Source: Marinobacter salarius
Lineage (GTDB): Bacteria; Pseudomonadota; Gammaproteobacteria; Pseudomonadales; Oleiphilaceae
Reading direction: 5' to 3'
NCBI RefSeq assembly: GCF_032922745.1
Contig: NZ_CP136693.1
Span: 1,798,001-1,862,000, forward strand
Length of the DNA stretch: 64,000 nt
Shown: one piece after another, positions 9,141-16,824 of the stretch
How positions within the stretch are numbered: the stretch's first letter is position 1
Layout: every line of letters begins with the position of its first letter
Notes under the pieces: generated by a model
What the model was told of the DNA's origin: nothing
The model's database searches: none
Seen by the model: the letters and a program-made list of their open reading frames with translations, nothing else
Position numbers and translations under genes: made by a program

Positions 9141-10231
9141 CCCAAGGCCCGGTTGCTGAATTCCGGTAGCAGCCGGTTGCGCATCCGGTCCGGCAGTGAA
9201 TAGCCGAAAATGCGTTTCAGCACGGTTGAATACTGTTTGGCGAAGGTGCCGGTGTTGTACGGAATACCGTGCTTTTTACACACCGCTTGAACTTTCTCCG
9301 ACATTTCGGGGTAGCGGTGGGCTGGCAGGTCCGGGAACACATGGTGCTCAATCTGATAGCTCAGATGGCCGCTCAGTAGGTGCACCCACTTACTGCCGGT
9401 AAAGTTGCTGGAGCCTGTCAGTTGGCGCAGGTACCAGTGGCCCTTGCTCTCACCTTCGCATTCCTCCTCGGTAAACGTCTCCGCATCCTGGGTAAAGTGG
9501 CCACAGAAAATGACCGTGGACGACCACAGGTTACGGATCAGGTTGGCGCCAATGTTGCCCGCCAGTACCACCGGAGCCACCGGAAAGGTGATCAGCGGGA
9601 AGAACACATAGTCCTTGAAGGCCTGACGGCCGCCCTTGCGGAAGAAGTCCTTCAGGAACGGAATCTTTTCCCGTACCGAGATTTCCCGGCGGCGGATTCG
9701 TTCAGACTCCAACTCATGCAGCCCCACGCCCCACTGGAAGAACACACTCAGCAGGATATAGTTGATGAGCTGCAAGCTATGGGCCGGCTTCCATTTGTCG
9801 TCGTCGCTCAGGCGCAGCAGCGCATAGCCATAGTCCCGGTCCTTGCCAATAATATTGGTGTAGGTGTGGTGCTCGTAGTTATGGGTGCGGCGCCAGGAAT
9901 CGCCAGTGCACACCGTATCCCATTCATAGGTCTGCGAGTGGAGCGACGGGTCGTTCATCCAGTCGTACTGGCCGTGCATGACGTTGTGGCCGATCTCCAT
10001 GTTTTCGATAATCTTGGAGATGCCCAATGCCGTGGTGGCCGCCAGGAACACGGGTGGGATAAACCCGAAGGGCATCAGCACCCGGCCACCGATTTCCAGG
10101 GATCGGTGAAGCCGAACGATCCTGCGGATGTAACGTGCATCCCGTTCGCCAAGATCGGAAATCACCTGGTCACGAATGGTGTCCAGGTCGTTTTCAAGCT
10201 CTTTCAGTTGTGTTTCGTTCATCGTTTTCAT
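9137..10231 (-). CDS. desB: Acyl-CoA delta-9 fatty acid desaturase (DesB type)
   Basis: This 364-residue integral membrane desaturase carries the three histidine boxes that bind the di-iron centre: GHNVMHGQYDW (about residues 83-93), THNYEHHTY (about 116-124) and QIEHHVFPDLP (about 293-303). Hydrophobic segments lie between the boxes. It follows desC, an electron-donating reductase, 68 nt downstream on the same strand, with a TetR gene divergent. This is the order of P. aeruginosa desT/desCB, where the pair desaturates exogenous saturated acyl-CoAs. The start may be 10231 or the next ATG at 10222. Confidence 0.9.
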   Translation of the reverse strand: MKTMNETQLKELENDLDTIRDQVISDLGERDARYIRRIVRLHRSLEIGGRVLMPFGFIPPVFLAATTALGISKIIENMEIGHNVMHGQYDWMNDPSLHSQTYEWDTVCTGDSWRRTHNYEHHTYTNIIGKDRDYGYALLRLSDDDKWKPAHSLQLINYILLSVFFQWGVGLHELESERIRRREISVREKIPFLKDFFRKGGRQAFKDYVFFPLITFPVAPVVLAGNIGANLIRNLWSSTVIFCGHFTQDAETFTEEECEGESKGHWYLRQLTGSSNFTGSKWVHLLSGHLSYQIEHHVFPDLPAHRYPEMSEKVQAVCKKHGIPYNTGTFAKQYSTVLKRIFGYSLPDRMRNRLLPEFSNRALG

Positions 10232-10299
10232 GGTGACTCCTTGCAGAATGGTCGAACCATGTCTGCCAATAATGGGTTCAGGCGTTGTGGTGCGGCCGG

Positions 10300-11403
10300 T
10301 CAGAGTTCAACAGACACCGGCCCGCTCGGAACAGACACACAAAGCTGAATGGTTTCCTCGCCCGGGCCGGAGGCTTTCCCGGTCAGGCGGTTGATCACAG
10401 TGCCGCTGGTCTTGCGGCAACTGCACTGGTGACAGATGCCCATGCGGCAGCCGTAGCGTGGCGACAGTTTCGCGGCCTCGGCAATGTCCAGCAGCACCGC
10501 ATCGCCTTCGGACGAGACATCCAGGTTGCTGCGTTGGAAATGCACCGCTCCTCCGAGGGACTCGGTGTCGAGATTTGCGGACGGTGCGGAGAAGAAGGTG
10601 CTGTGAATGCGGTCTTCGCCAATCCCCCGCCGATACAGGAGATCGTTGGCCAGATCCATGAGCCCTTTCGGCCCGCAGAGGTAGCACCGCCGGGCTGGAA
10701 TGCCGGGAACCTCATCCAGGTGTTGCTCGCTGAGGAGCTGGGGCGGGTGGGTGTCGCTGGTGGCAAACACCTTCAGGGTGAAGGCCGGCCAGCGACTGGC
10801 CAGCGCGTGCAGCTTTTCCGCAGCAATCACATCGGCCTGGGTGCGCACGAAATACAGCAGGGTCACCGGTGCCCGATAGTCTGATGCCGCCATGGTTTCC
10901 AGCTGGCTCAGCACCGGGGTGATGCCGCTGCCACCGGCGATGTACAGGGCTGGCTCCTGCGGAGCGGGAATCTGGAAGTCGCCGAACGCCTCGCCCAGCC
11001 CGATGACAGCGCCTGGCTCCAGGTGGTCGTGCATCCAGTTGGTCACCAGACCACCGGGTAGCCGTTTGATGGTCAGGGTAACGGTGCCGTCTGCGCGCCA
11101 TTGAAGGGGCGAGCTGGACAGGCTGAAGGTTCGGTTGCGACGCACGCCGTCGACATCGATGCCAATATTGACGTGCTGACCGGCGGCAAAGCCTTTCCAG
11201 CGGCTGGCCGGAGCCAGGACAAAGGTTTTGGTGTCGGCAGTTTCGTTGTAGATGGCTTTTACTCTGGCTGGCGTGTACTGCCGTACCCACATCGCGTTGA
11301 TGCGCTCCAGCAGGGGGTCGAAAAAGGCAGCCGGGTCGTCCCGGTTAAAAAGCTGCCTGCCCAGCCAGTGCAGGGTCGGTGACTTTTCCAGTACAGATAT
11401 CAT
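10300..11403 (-). CDS. desC: Ferredoxin reductase-type oxidoreductase partner of the desaturase (DesC type)
   Basis: This 367-residue protein has an FAD-binding domain (RNRTFSLSSSP), an NAD(P)H-binding domain (IAGGSGITPVLS) and a C-terminal plant-type [2Fe-2S] ferredoxin domain (CRMGICHQCSCRKTSG). It would pass electrons from NADPH to the DesB di-iron site. The start at 11403 is set by AAAGGAGAG just upstream; the open frame extends further but without a better start. Divergent transcription from desT and repeated operator-like sites in the 182-nt gap indicate repression by DesT. Confidence 0.9.
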   Translation of the reverse strand: MISVLEKSPTLHWLGRQLFNRDDPAAFFDPLLERINAMWVRQYTPARVKAIYNETADTKTFVLAPASRWKGFAAGQHVNIGIDVDGVRRNRTFSLSSSPLQWRADGTVTLTIKRLPGGLVTNWMHDHLEPGAVIGLGEAFGDFQIPAPQEPALYIAGGSGITPVLSQLETMAASDYRAPVTLLYFVRTQADVIAAEKLHALASRWPAFTLKVFATSDTHPPQLLSEQHLDEVPGIPARRCYLCGPKGLMDLANDLLYRRGIGEDRIHSTFFSAPSANLDTESLGGAVHFQRSNLDVSSEGDAVLLDIAEAAKLSPRYGCRMGICHQCSCRKTSGTVINRLTGKASGPGEETIQLCVSVPSGPVSVEL

Positions 11404-11425
11404 GATTGCTCTCCTTTGTACTGAT

Positions 11426-11441
11426 GTGTACAAGTGTTCAC
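11426..11441. promoter_or_regulatory. Candidate DesT operator next to desC
   Basis: GTGTACAAGTGTTCAC is a near-palindrome 23-38 nt upstream of the desC start. Related GTGTACA-containing words recur in the same gap (11445-11462, with TGTGT/ACACA ends, and 11539-11550). DesT is known to bind a palindrome in the desCB promoter and to sense acyl-CoA saturation, so this is the best operator candidate. I assign it by position and symmetry, not by a matched published site. Confidence 0.55.
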
Positions 11442-11538
11442 TAATGTGTGCGACTGTACACACCGAAGCGTTGGGCGGCAATCAAGCCATTAACATTGTC
11501 CTCTAATGACAAGTTCGGGTTATTTTTAGTGTGGGTCT

Positions 11539-11550
11539 GTGTACACTTGT
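11539..11550. promoter_or_regulatory. Second candidate DesT site near desT
   Basis: GTGTACACTTGT is close to the reverse complement of the site next to desC (GTGAACACTTGTACAC) and lies 36-47 nt upstream of desT. It may be the autoregulatory half of the divergent control region. Confidence 0.4.
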
Positions 11551-11585
11551 TGGCTTGTGATCAACCGATGAGCTAGTTCCAGGCC

Positions 11586-12212
11586 ATGGCAGAAAAACAA
11601 CGACGTAAGCCGGGTGAAACCCGCGAAAAACTGATGAACGCGGCATTGGCCCTGGTGGGAAATGGGCGGCACTTTGCCAGCCTGGGCATCCGCGAAGTCA
11701 CCCGGCAGGCAGGCGTGGTGCCGACGTCGTTTTACCGGCATTTCCGCAACATGGATGACCTGGGGCTGCAGTTGGTGGACGAATTGGGGCTGGTGCTTCG
11801 ACGGATGATGCGCGAGGCGCGGGCGAACGTATTGCAGGCGGACAAACTGATCGACGAATCAGTCGGTATTTTTATCTCCCATGCCCGCAATAATCGCAGC
11901 TTTTTCATGTTTATGGCCCAGGGGCTGGCGGGGGAGAGCCGGGCGGTACAGGAAGGCATTCGCAGCGAAATGCGTTATTTTGCCAGCGAACTGGCCAATG
12001 ATCTTCGGCGTCTGAAAGTGGCTGATCACCTGAGCGATGCCGATCTGGATATGACCTGCGACCTGGTGGTGCGCAGTGTGGCCTTCAGCCTGACAGACAT
12101 CCTGGGGATTTCTCCCGACGACGACTATCAGGAAGAACAGGTGCGGCAGCGAACCGCGCGCTTTCTACAGCTGATATTTGTGGGCGCAGCCAACTGGAAG
12201 AGTCAGTCCTGA
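11586..12212 (+). CDS. desT: TetR-family regulator DesT of unsaturated fatty acid synthesis
   Basis: This 208-residue TetR protein has an N-terminal helix-turn-helix (TRQAGVVPTSFYRHFRN, about residues 39-55) and an all-helical ligand domain. Length, sequence style and divergent position next to desC-desB match P. aeruginosa DesT, which adjusts desaturation according to the saturated/unsaturated acyl-CoA ratio. The ATG at 11586 follows a weak AGTTCCAGG; no better start is visible. It converges on the aldolase-like gene with an 11-nt gap. Confidence 0.88.
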   Translation: MAEKQRRKPGETREKLMNAALALVGNGRHFASLGIREVTRQAGVVPTSFYRHFRNMDDLGLQLVDELGLVLRRMMREARANVLQADKLIDESVGIFISHARNNRSFFMFMAQGLAGESRAVQEGIRSEMRYFASELANDLRRLKVADHLSDADLDMTCDLVVRSVAFSLTDILGISPDDDYQEEQVRQRTARFLQLIFVGAANWKSQS

Positions 12213-12222
12213 AGGTCGACCA

Positions 12223-12993
12223 TTACTCGCGGAAACTGGCATCAATGCGGTCGAGCTTGCGTAGCAGGCCCGGCCAGGCCAGCTTGCCGCCCAGGCCTTT
12301 GGTCACCTGATCCGCCTGTTGCCGGATGGTATCCACAATGCCGGCAGGAATTGGCGTCAGTGGGCGATCGCCCGACAGTGCCCTGATCTGGATCTGACAG
12401 GACGTTTGCAGTATGTACATGGCCAGGAAGGCATCGGGAATACTGGAGCCGGTGGTCAGCAGGCCGTGGTTGCGAAGAATCATGAAATTGGTATTGCCGA
12501 GATCTTTTTGCAGGCGGGCCTTCTCGTCTTCCCGTAGCGCCACACCTTCATAGTCGTGATACGACAGGCTCGCCAGTGCAAACAGGCTCTGCTGGGATAA
12601 CGGCAGCAGGCCCTCCTGTTGCGCGGATACGGCAATACCGTCGGTGGTGTGCAAATGCATGACGCAGGCGGCATCGTCCCTGACCTGGTGGATGGCGCTA
12701 TGGATGGTAAAACCCGCAGGATTGATATCGAAGTCGTCGGGATTGATCTTGTTGGCGTCCTGATCCACTCGCACCAGGCTGGAGGCTGTAATTTCCTCGA
12801 ACATCATACCGTATGGATTAATAAGAAAGTGGTGCTCGTCACCGGGTATCCGTGCGGAAATATGGGTAAATACCAGATCGTCCCAGCCGTACAGGGCGAC
12901 CAGACGATAGGCCGCGGCGAGGTCGACTCGGAGCTGCCATTCTTCCTTGCTGACCTGATCTCTTTTTGACGGAATTGAAAGTTGTTCGGACAT
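12223..12993 (-). CDS. Class II aldolase/adducin family protein
   Basis: This 256-residue cytoplasmic protein has the class II aldolase/adducin fold. Metal-binding histidines are visible in VMHLHTTDG (about residues 112-120) and a further one in RNHGLL (about 174-179). The family contains fuculose-phosphate-type aldolases and many members of unknown substrate; this longer adducin-like form is common in Proteobacteria without a set function. It lies 29 nt downstream of the wax ester synthase on the same strand and may be cotranscribed. A role in lipid metabolism is not shown. The start has GGGAG upstream. Confidence 0.85.
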   Translation of the reverse strand: MSEQLSIPSKRDQVSKEEWQLRVDLAAAYRLVALYGWDDLVFTHISARIPGDEHHFLINPYGMMFEEITASSLVRVDQDANKINPDDFDINPAGFTIHSAIHQVRDDAACVMHLHTTDGIAVSAQQEGLLPLSQQSLFALASLSYHDYEGVALREDEKARLQKDLGNTNFMILRNHGLLTTGSSIPDAFLAMYILQTSCQIQIRALSGDRPLTPIPAGIVDTIRQQADQVTKGLGGKLAWPGLLRKLDRIDASFRE

Positions 12994-13022
12994 GGCATTG
13001 GCTCCCGTTCTCAGGTGTTGCG

Positions 13023-14474
13023 TTACTTTTTGTTGGAGGCGGCGACCTTTCTGCGGACGGATTTTTGAGTGGCGGTATCAGGCGGGAGAGCCAGCATTTC
13101 CAGTTCATCCAGAGCCTCGCCGGTGTAGACCGCCAGCTTCTGCATGCTGGGCAACGTATCGCGACAACCCGTGAAGCCAAAGTTCAGTGAACCGGTATAG
13201 CTCAGGCAGGTGATATTGAGAGCACCGCCATGGGCAATGAGCGAGACCGGGTACATCGCCTCCAGCCGAGCGCCCTCATAGTAAAGCGTTTCCTCGGGCC
13301 CCGGTACGTTGGAGATGGTCACGTTGAACACCGGGCGCATTCGCCCGCCGAGGCCAGACATCAACTGCAGGATGTAGGGTGACATCAGCAGCATGGTGTA
13401 CTGAGTCAGGGCTTTACGCGGCAGTTTCTGCAGATGCTGTTTGGCCCTGCGGGTGGAGTGTTTGATGTTCTTCAGACGCGAGAGCGGATCCGCTTCGTCC
13501 GTGGCCAGCGATGCGATCATGAAACTGATCTGGGTGCCGGTGCCCTGGTCATCGGAGGGGCGGATATTCACTGGAATTCCGGCGGTGAGTGGCGTATCCG
13601 GCAGGTTATCCTGTTCAACAAGAAAACGACGCAGGGCAGTGCCACAGAGGTAAAGCACAATGTCGTTAAGGGAACCGTTGGACGCCTGGGCAACCTTTTT
13701 GATTCGCTCTAACTGGTAGTGCTGGGTGGCAAACCGCCGCTGACCGGTGACTCGGTGGTTGAGGGCGGAAACCGGGCCGGCAAATGGGGCGGTCAGCCCC
13801 TCTTCCGGGTGTCGTGCGGACTGGATCAGGCGGTTCATGGCATCCCAAAGGCGCGGGGCCATGTCGGCCTGAATCCTCAGGGCTTCCATTGCCTGCGACA
13901 GAGCGGCGGAAATACTGGCCTCGGAATCTGTCTTGCTGCCGCGTGTTCGTTTCGGGCGTACCGACCATGGCGGTAGCATATTAATCTCACCGGGATCCTT
14001 GCTGAGCACCCGCTGCATCAGCCGAACACCGCTGATGCCATCTATCATGGAGTGGTGCATCTTGGTGTAGAGCGCAAATCGGTTGTTTTCCAGGCCCTCG
14101 ATAATGTGGCATTCCCACAGCGGGCGGGAGAAATCCAGCGGGTTGGAATGCAGACGAGACACCAGGATACCCAGCTCACGCTCGCTGCCAGGGCGGGGTA
14201 ATGCCGAGTGGCGAACGTGGTAATCCAGGTCAAGCTTTTTGTCGACTTTCCAGGACGGAGCGACCAGGCGGCCCAGGAACCCTGAAAAGGCGAGCTTGTA
14301 GCACCAGGGTGGCGCTACATCGGCATCTGCTTTCATGCGCGCGAGCATGTCTCTGAGAAACGTCTCCGGAGCATCTTCCGGTAGTGAAAAAATCTGCAGG
14401 TTACCGACGTGCATCGGAGTGTCTTCCGATTCCACCGCCAACCAGGAGGCGTCCAGTGTGCCCAGCCGTTTCAT
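13023..14474 (-). CDS. Wax ester synthase/acyl-CoA:diacylglycerol acyltransferase (WS/DGAT)
   Basis: This 483-residue acyltransferase makes wax esters or triacylglycerol from acyl-CoA. The catalytic HHxxxDG motif is present (MHHSMIDG, about residues 138-145). Other family blocks are seen: PLWECHIIEG, the NDIVLYLCGTALRR segment and NVTISNVPGP near the C-terminal domain. The start at 14474 (MKRLGTLDASWL) has AGAGGA upstream and is the canonical N-terminus; the upstream in-frame ATG is not supported. The enzyme is typical of Marinobacter, which stores isoprenoid wax esters. A palindrome lies about 60 nt before the start. Confidence 0.93.
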   Translation of the reverse strand: MKRLGTLDASWLAVESEDTPMHVGNLQIFSLPEDAPETFLRDMLARMKADADVAPPWCYKLAFSGFLGRLVAPSWKVDKKLDLDYHVRHSALPRPGSERELGILVSRLHSNPLDFSRPLWECHIIEGLENNRFALYTKMHHSMIDGISGVRLMQRVLSKDPGEINMLPPWSVRPKRTRGSKTDSEASISAALSQAMEALRIQADMAPRLWDAMNRLIQSARHPEEGLTAPFAGPVSALNHRVTGQRRFATQHYQLERIKKVAQASNGSLNDIVLYLCGTALRRFLVEQDNLPDTPLTAGIPVNIRPSDDQGTGTQISFMIASLATDEADPLSRLKNIKHSTRRAKQHLQKLPRKALTQYTMLLMSPYILQLMSGLGGRMRPVFNVTISNVPGPEETLYYEGARLEAMYPVSLIAHGGALNITCLSYTGSLNFGFTGCRDTLPSMQKLAVYTGEALDELEMLALPPDTATQKSVRRKVAASNKK

Positions 14475-14533
14475 TGATCGTCCTCTTGCTTTATGAAGCT
14501 GCCAAACTGCACTCAATCTGATGCGTTTGGATT

Positions 14534-14560
14534 CGTATAGTTGTTGTTCGAAAGTATACG
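14534..14560. promoter_or_regulatory. Interrupted palindrome upstream of the wax ester synthase
   Basis: CGTATA and TATACG are separated by 15 nt that include GTTGTTG and TTCGAA; CAACAAC follows at once, adding a second inverted pair with the internal GTTGTTG. The site lies in the 266-nt divergent gap between the wax synthase and the BASS transporter gene. It resembles an operator but I cannot name the regulator. Confidence 0.35.
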
Positions 14561-14740
14561 CAACAACCGAGACAATCACACGAACACGTGCGTTGAAAAG
14601 TTCAGCTTTTTGCGCGCAACTCTATTCCTGTCTTTCCTGCGGTTACACGTCGTTGCGAATCACGATTCACTTTTTTATAGCCTCCTGTGCTATTTTCTTT
14701 CGCTGGCTAACTTCAATACAACAAAAACTCTGGAGGCACT

Positions 14741-15643
14741 GTGGAATCCAGTCTACTGATCTCTGCAGGGCTGCCGATTGCCCTGTTTATCATCATGATC
14801 GGTATAGGTATGACCCTGACGGTCAGGGACTTCCGCCAAGTGGCGGTTTTTCCAAAAGGTATGGTTGTGGGTACCGTTGCGCAGATACTGCTCATGCCCA
14901 TGGTGGCCTTTGCCATTGCCTCCATGCTCGACCTGTCCTCTGCGATTGCCGTGGGGCTGGTGATCATTGCGGCCTGTCCGGGCGGCACCACCTCCAATCT
15001 GTTTGTACTGCTGTCCCGGGGGAACATTGCCCTGTCGATAGTGCTGACGGTCACGGCCAGTCTTATAACCATCGTGACACTGCCATTGTTCACCAACTAT
15101 GCGCTTCAACTCTATGCCGGCACGGAGGAGTCCATCACGCTGCCGGTGGGAAGAACGGTGGGCATGCTTGTGGGTATTGTCCTGTTCCCCGTCGCGGTTG
15201 GGATGGTCTTTCGCACCCGGGCGCCAGAGCTCTCACGCCGTGCAGAAAGCGCGGTCAGCGTGTTTGGCGGTGTGGTCCTGGCGTTGTTGGTTGTTGGGCT
15301 GATCTGGGGCGTACGCGACCAGATCTGGGACTTGCTGCGACAGGCAGGCCCAGCAACCCTGTTGCTGAACATTGCCGGCATATTCGTGGGGCTCCTGGCA
15401 GGCCGTGCCGTTGGTCTGACCCAGCGCGAATCCATTGCGGTTGCCGTGGAGCTGGGCATCAAGAACAGCACCATTGCCCTACTGGTGACGCTGACACTGC
15501 TGGAGTCCAGCACCATGTCGATCCCGGCGGCGGTATACGGCGTGCTGATGTTTCCGATCGGATTCCTGCTGGCGGCCTACGGCCGGAAAGTGATTCCCGC
15601 TACAATCATTACCCAACCGCGTCCAGGGACCAAGGCCGGGTAG
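14741..15643 (+). CDS. Bile acid:sodium symporter (BASS) family transporter
   Basis: This 300-residue inner-membrane protein has about nine hydrophobic helices. Typical BASS signatures are AACPGGTTSNLF (about residues 85-96, first crossover region) and VAVELGIKNSTIA (about 233-245, second crossover). It starts with GTG at 14741, three nt after GGAGGCA. The family moves organic anions with sodium; substrates in bacteria are mostly unknown and not always bile acids. It may form a unit with the CidA/CidB pair downstream, but the 63-nt gap leaves this open. Confidence 0.88.
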   Translation: MESSLLISAGLPIALFIIMIGIGMTLTVRDFRQVAVFPKGMVVGTVAQILLMPMVAFAIASMLDLSSAIAVGLVIIAACPGGTTSNLFVLLSRGNIALSIVLTVTASLITIVTLPLFTNYALQLYAGTEESITLPVGRTVGMLVGIVLFPVAVGMVFRTRAPELSRRAESAVSVFGGVVLALLVVGLIWGVRDQIWDLLRQAGPATLLLNIAGIFVGLLAGRAVGLTQRESIAVAVELGIKNSTIALLVTLTLLESSTMSIPAAVYGVLMFPIGFLLAAYGRKVIPATIITQPRPGTKAG

Positions 15644-15706
15644 GCACGAGGCCGCTTAGTGGCTATGCTCCTGACTAGGGTCGTTTTTCGGTCGGGAGCT
15701 GCCACC

Positions 15707-16087
15707 ATGAATTTTCTCAACGGAATTACCCTGCTGCTGGTGTATCAGTTGGTAGGGGAAGTCACTGTTCGTCTTCTCTCACTGCCGATTCCAGGGCCCG
15801 TGCTGGGTATGGTAATGCTGTTCCTGACCCTGATGGTTCGGGGCTACACACCGGAGCCACTGGAGAACGCCTCCAGCGCCTTGCTTAGCCATCTGTCGCT
15901 ACTGTTCGTACCGGCTGGTGTTGGTATGATGAGTCATTTCGGCCGGATTGCGGATGAGTGGCTGCCGATCACGCTGGCTCTGTTTCTCTCCACTATTATC
16001 ACCATGGTCGCCACCGCTGGCATTATGCAGATAACCTCGCGATGGTTTACCCGACCCGAAAGCGCGGGAGGGCAGCGGGATGAATGA
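15707..16087 (+). CDS. CidA/LrgA family membrane protein
   Basis: This 126-residue protein has about four transmembrane helices and the family signature PIPGPVLGMVMLFL (residues 27-40) followed by LLFVPAGVGMM (about 64-74). CidA/LrgA proteins are holin-like and work with a CidB/LrgB partner in controlling autolysis or in small organic acid transport. The partner gene overlaps its 3' end by 8 nt. The start at 15707 (MNFLNGITLL) has GGGAGCT upstream; the longer open frame lacks a ribosome-binding site. Confidence 0.88.
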   Translation: MNFLNGITLLLVYQLVGEVTVRLLSLPIPGPVLGMVMLFLTLMVRGYTPEPLENASSALLSHLSLLFVPAGVGMMSHFGRIADEWLPITLALFLSTIITMVATAGIMQITSRWFTRPESAGGQRDE

Positions 16088-16805
16088 GCCGGCCATTCGT
16101 GATATCTGGGTTTATCTTTCAGCGTCGCCGTTGCTTGGCCTGACCATAACACTGGTAGCCTATGGCCTTGCCTACCGTCTATACCTGAAGTCCAACTCCA
16201 GCCCTCTGGCCAACCCGGTGGTTACCTCAGTGGCGATGCTGATTGCGCTATTGATGCTCACTGGTACCTCCTACGACGAATACTTCGAAGGCGGACAGTT
16301 TGTTCACTTTCTGTTAGGACCAGCCACCGTGGCGCTGGCAGTTCCCCTTTACCAGCAGTTTTCCCGCTTGCGCCAACTCTGGTTGCCGGTATCCATTTCC
16401 CTGTTGTGCGGTGTCGTGATTGCGGCGGGCAGTTCCATCGGGCTTGCCTGGCTGCTTGGCGGTTCCGCGGAAATCCAGATGTCCCTGGCGCCAAAATCCG
16501 CCACGGCGCCGGTTGCCATGGGGATTTCGGAAACCATTGGAGGCATCCCGTCCCTGACCGCTGTTCTGGTAGTGGCCACAGGTATTGTCGGTGCGGTGCT
16601 CGGCACCAAGCTGTTTGAATGGATGCGCATCACCGACGACAGTGTGAAAGGTATTGCCATGGGCGTCGCAGCCCATGGCATAGGTACGGCTCGGGCGTTT
16701 CAGGTCAGTTCCCAGATGGGGGCTTTCTCTGGGTTGGCCATGGCGTTGTCGGCGTTTGCGACGGCGTTGATTGTGCCCTGGTTGGTGGATCTACTCGGTA
16801 TTTAA
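16080..16805 (+). CDS. CidB/LrgB family membrane protein
   Basis: This 241-residue multi-pass protein belongs to the CidB/LrgB family, with the diagnostic LAPKSATAPVAMGIS (about residues 137-151) and GVAAHGIGTARA (about 195-206). It is translationally coupled to the CidA/LrgA gene by an 8-nt overlap. In bacteria the pair is tied to murein hydrolase control, and related plastid proteins carry glycolate and glycerate; which applies here cannot be said from sequence. Confidence 0.9.
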   Translation: MNEPAIRDIWVYLSASPLLGLTITLVAYGLAYRLYLKSNSSPLANPVVTSVAMLIALLMLTGTSYDEYFEGGQFVHFLLGPATVALAVPLYQQFSRLRQLWLPVSISLLCGVVIAAGSSIGLAWLLGGSAEIQMSLAPKSATAPVAMGISETIGGIPSLTAVLVVATGIVGAVLGTKLFEWMRITDDSVKGIAMGVAAHGIGTARAFQVSSQMGAFSGLAMALSAFATALIVPWLVDLLGI

Positions 16806-16824
16806 CCCGGAAGCAGGAGGTAAA

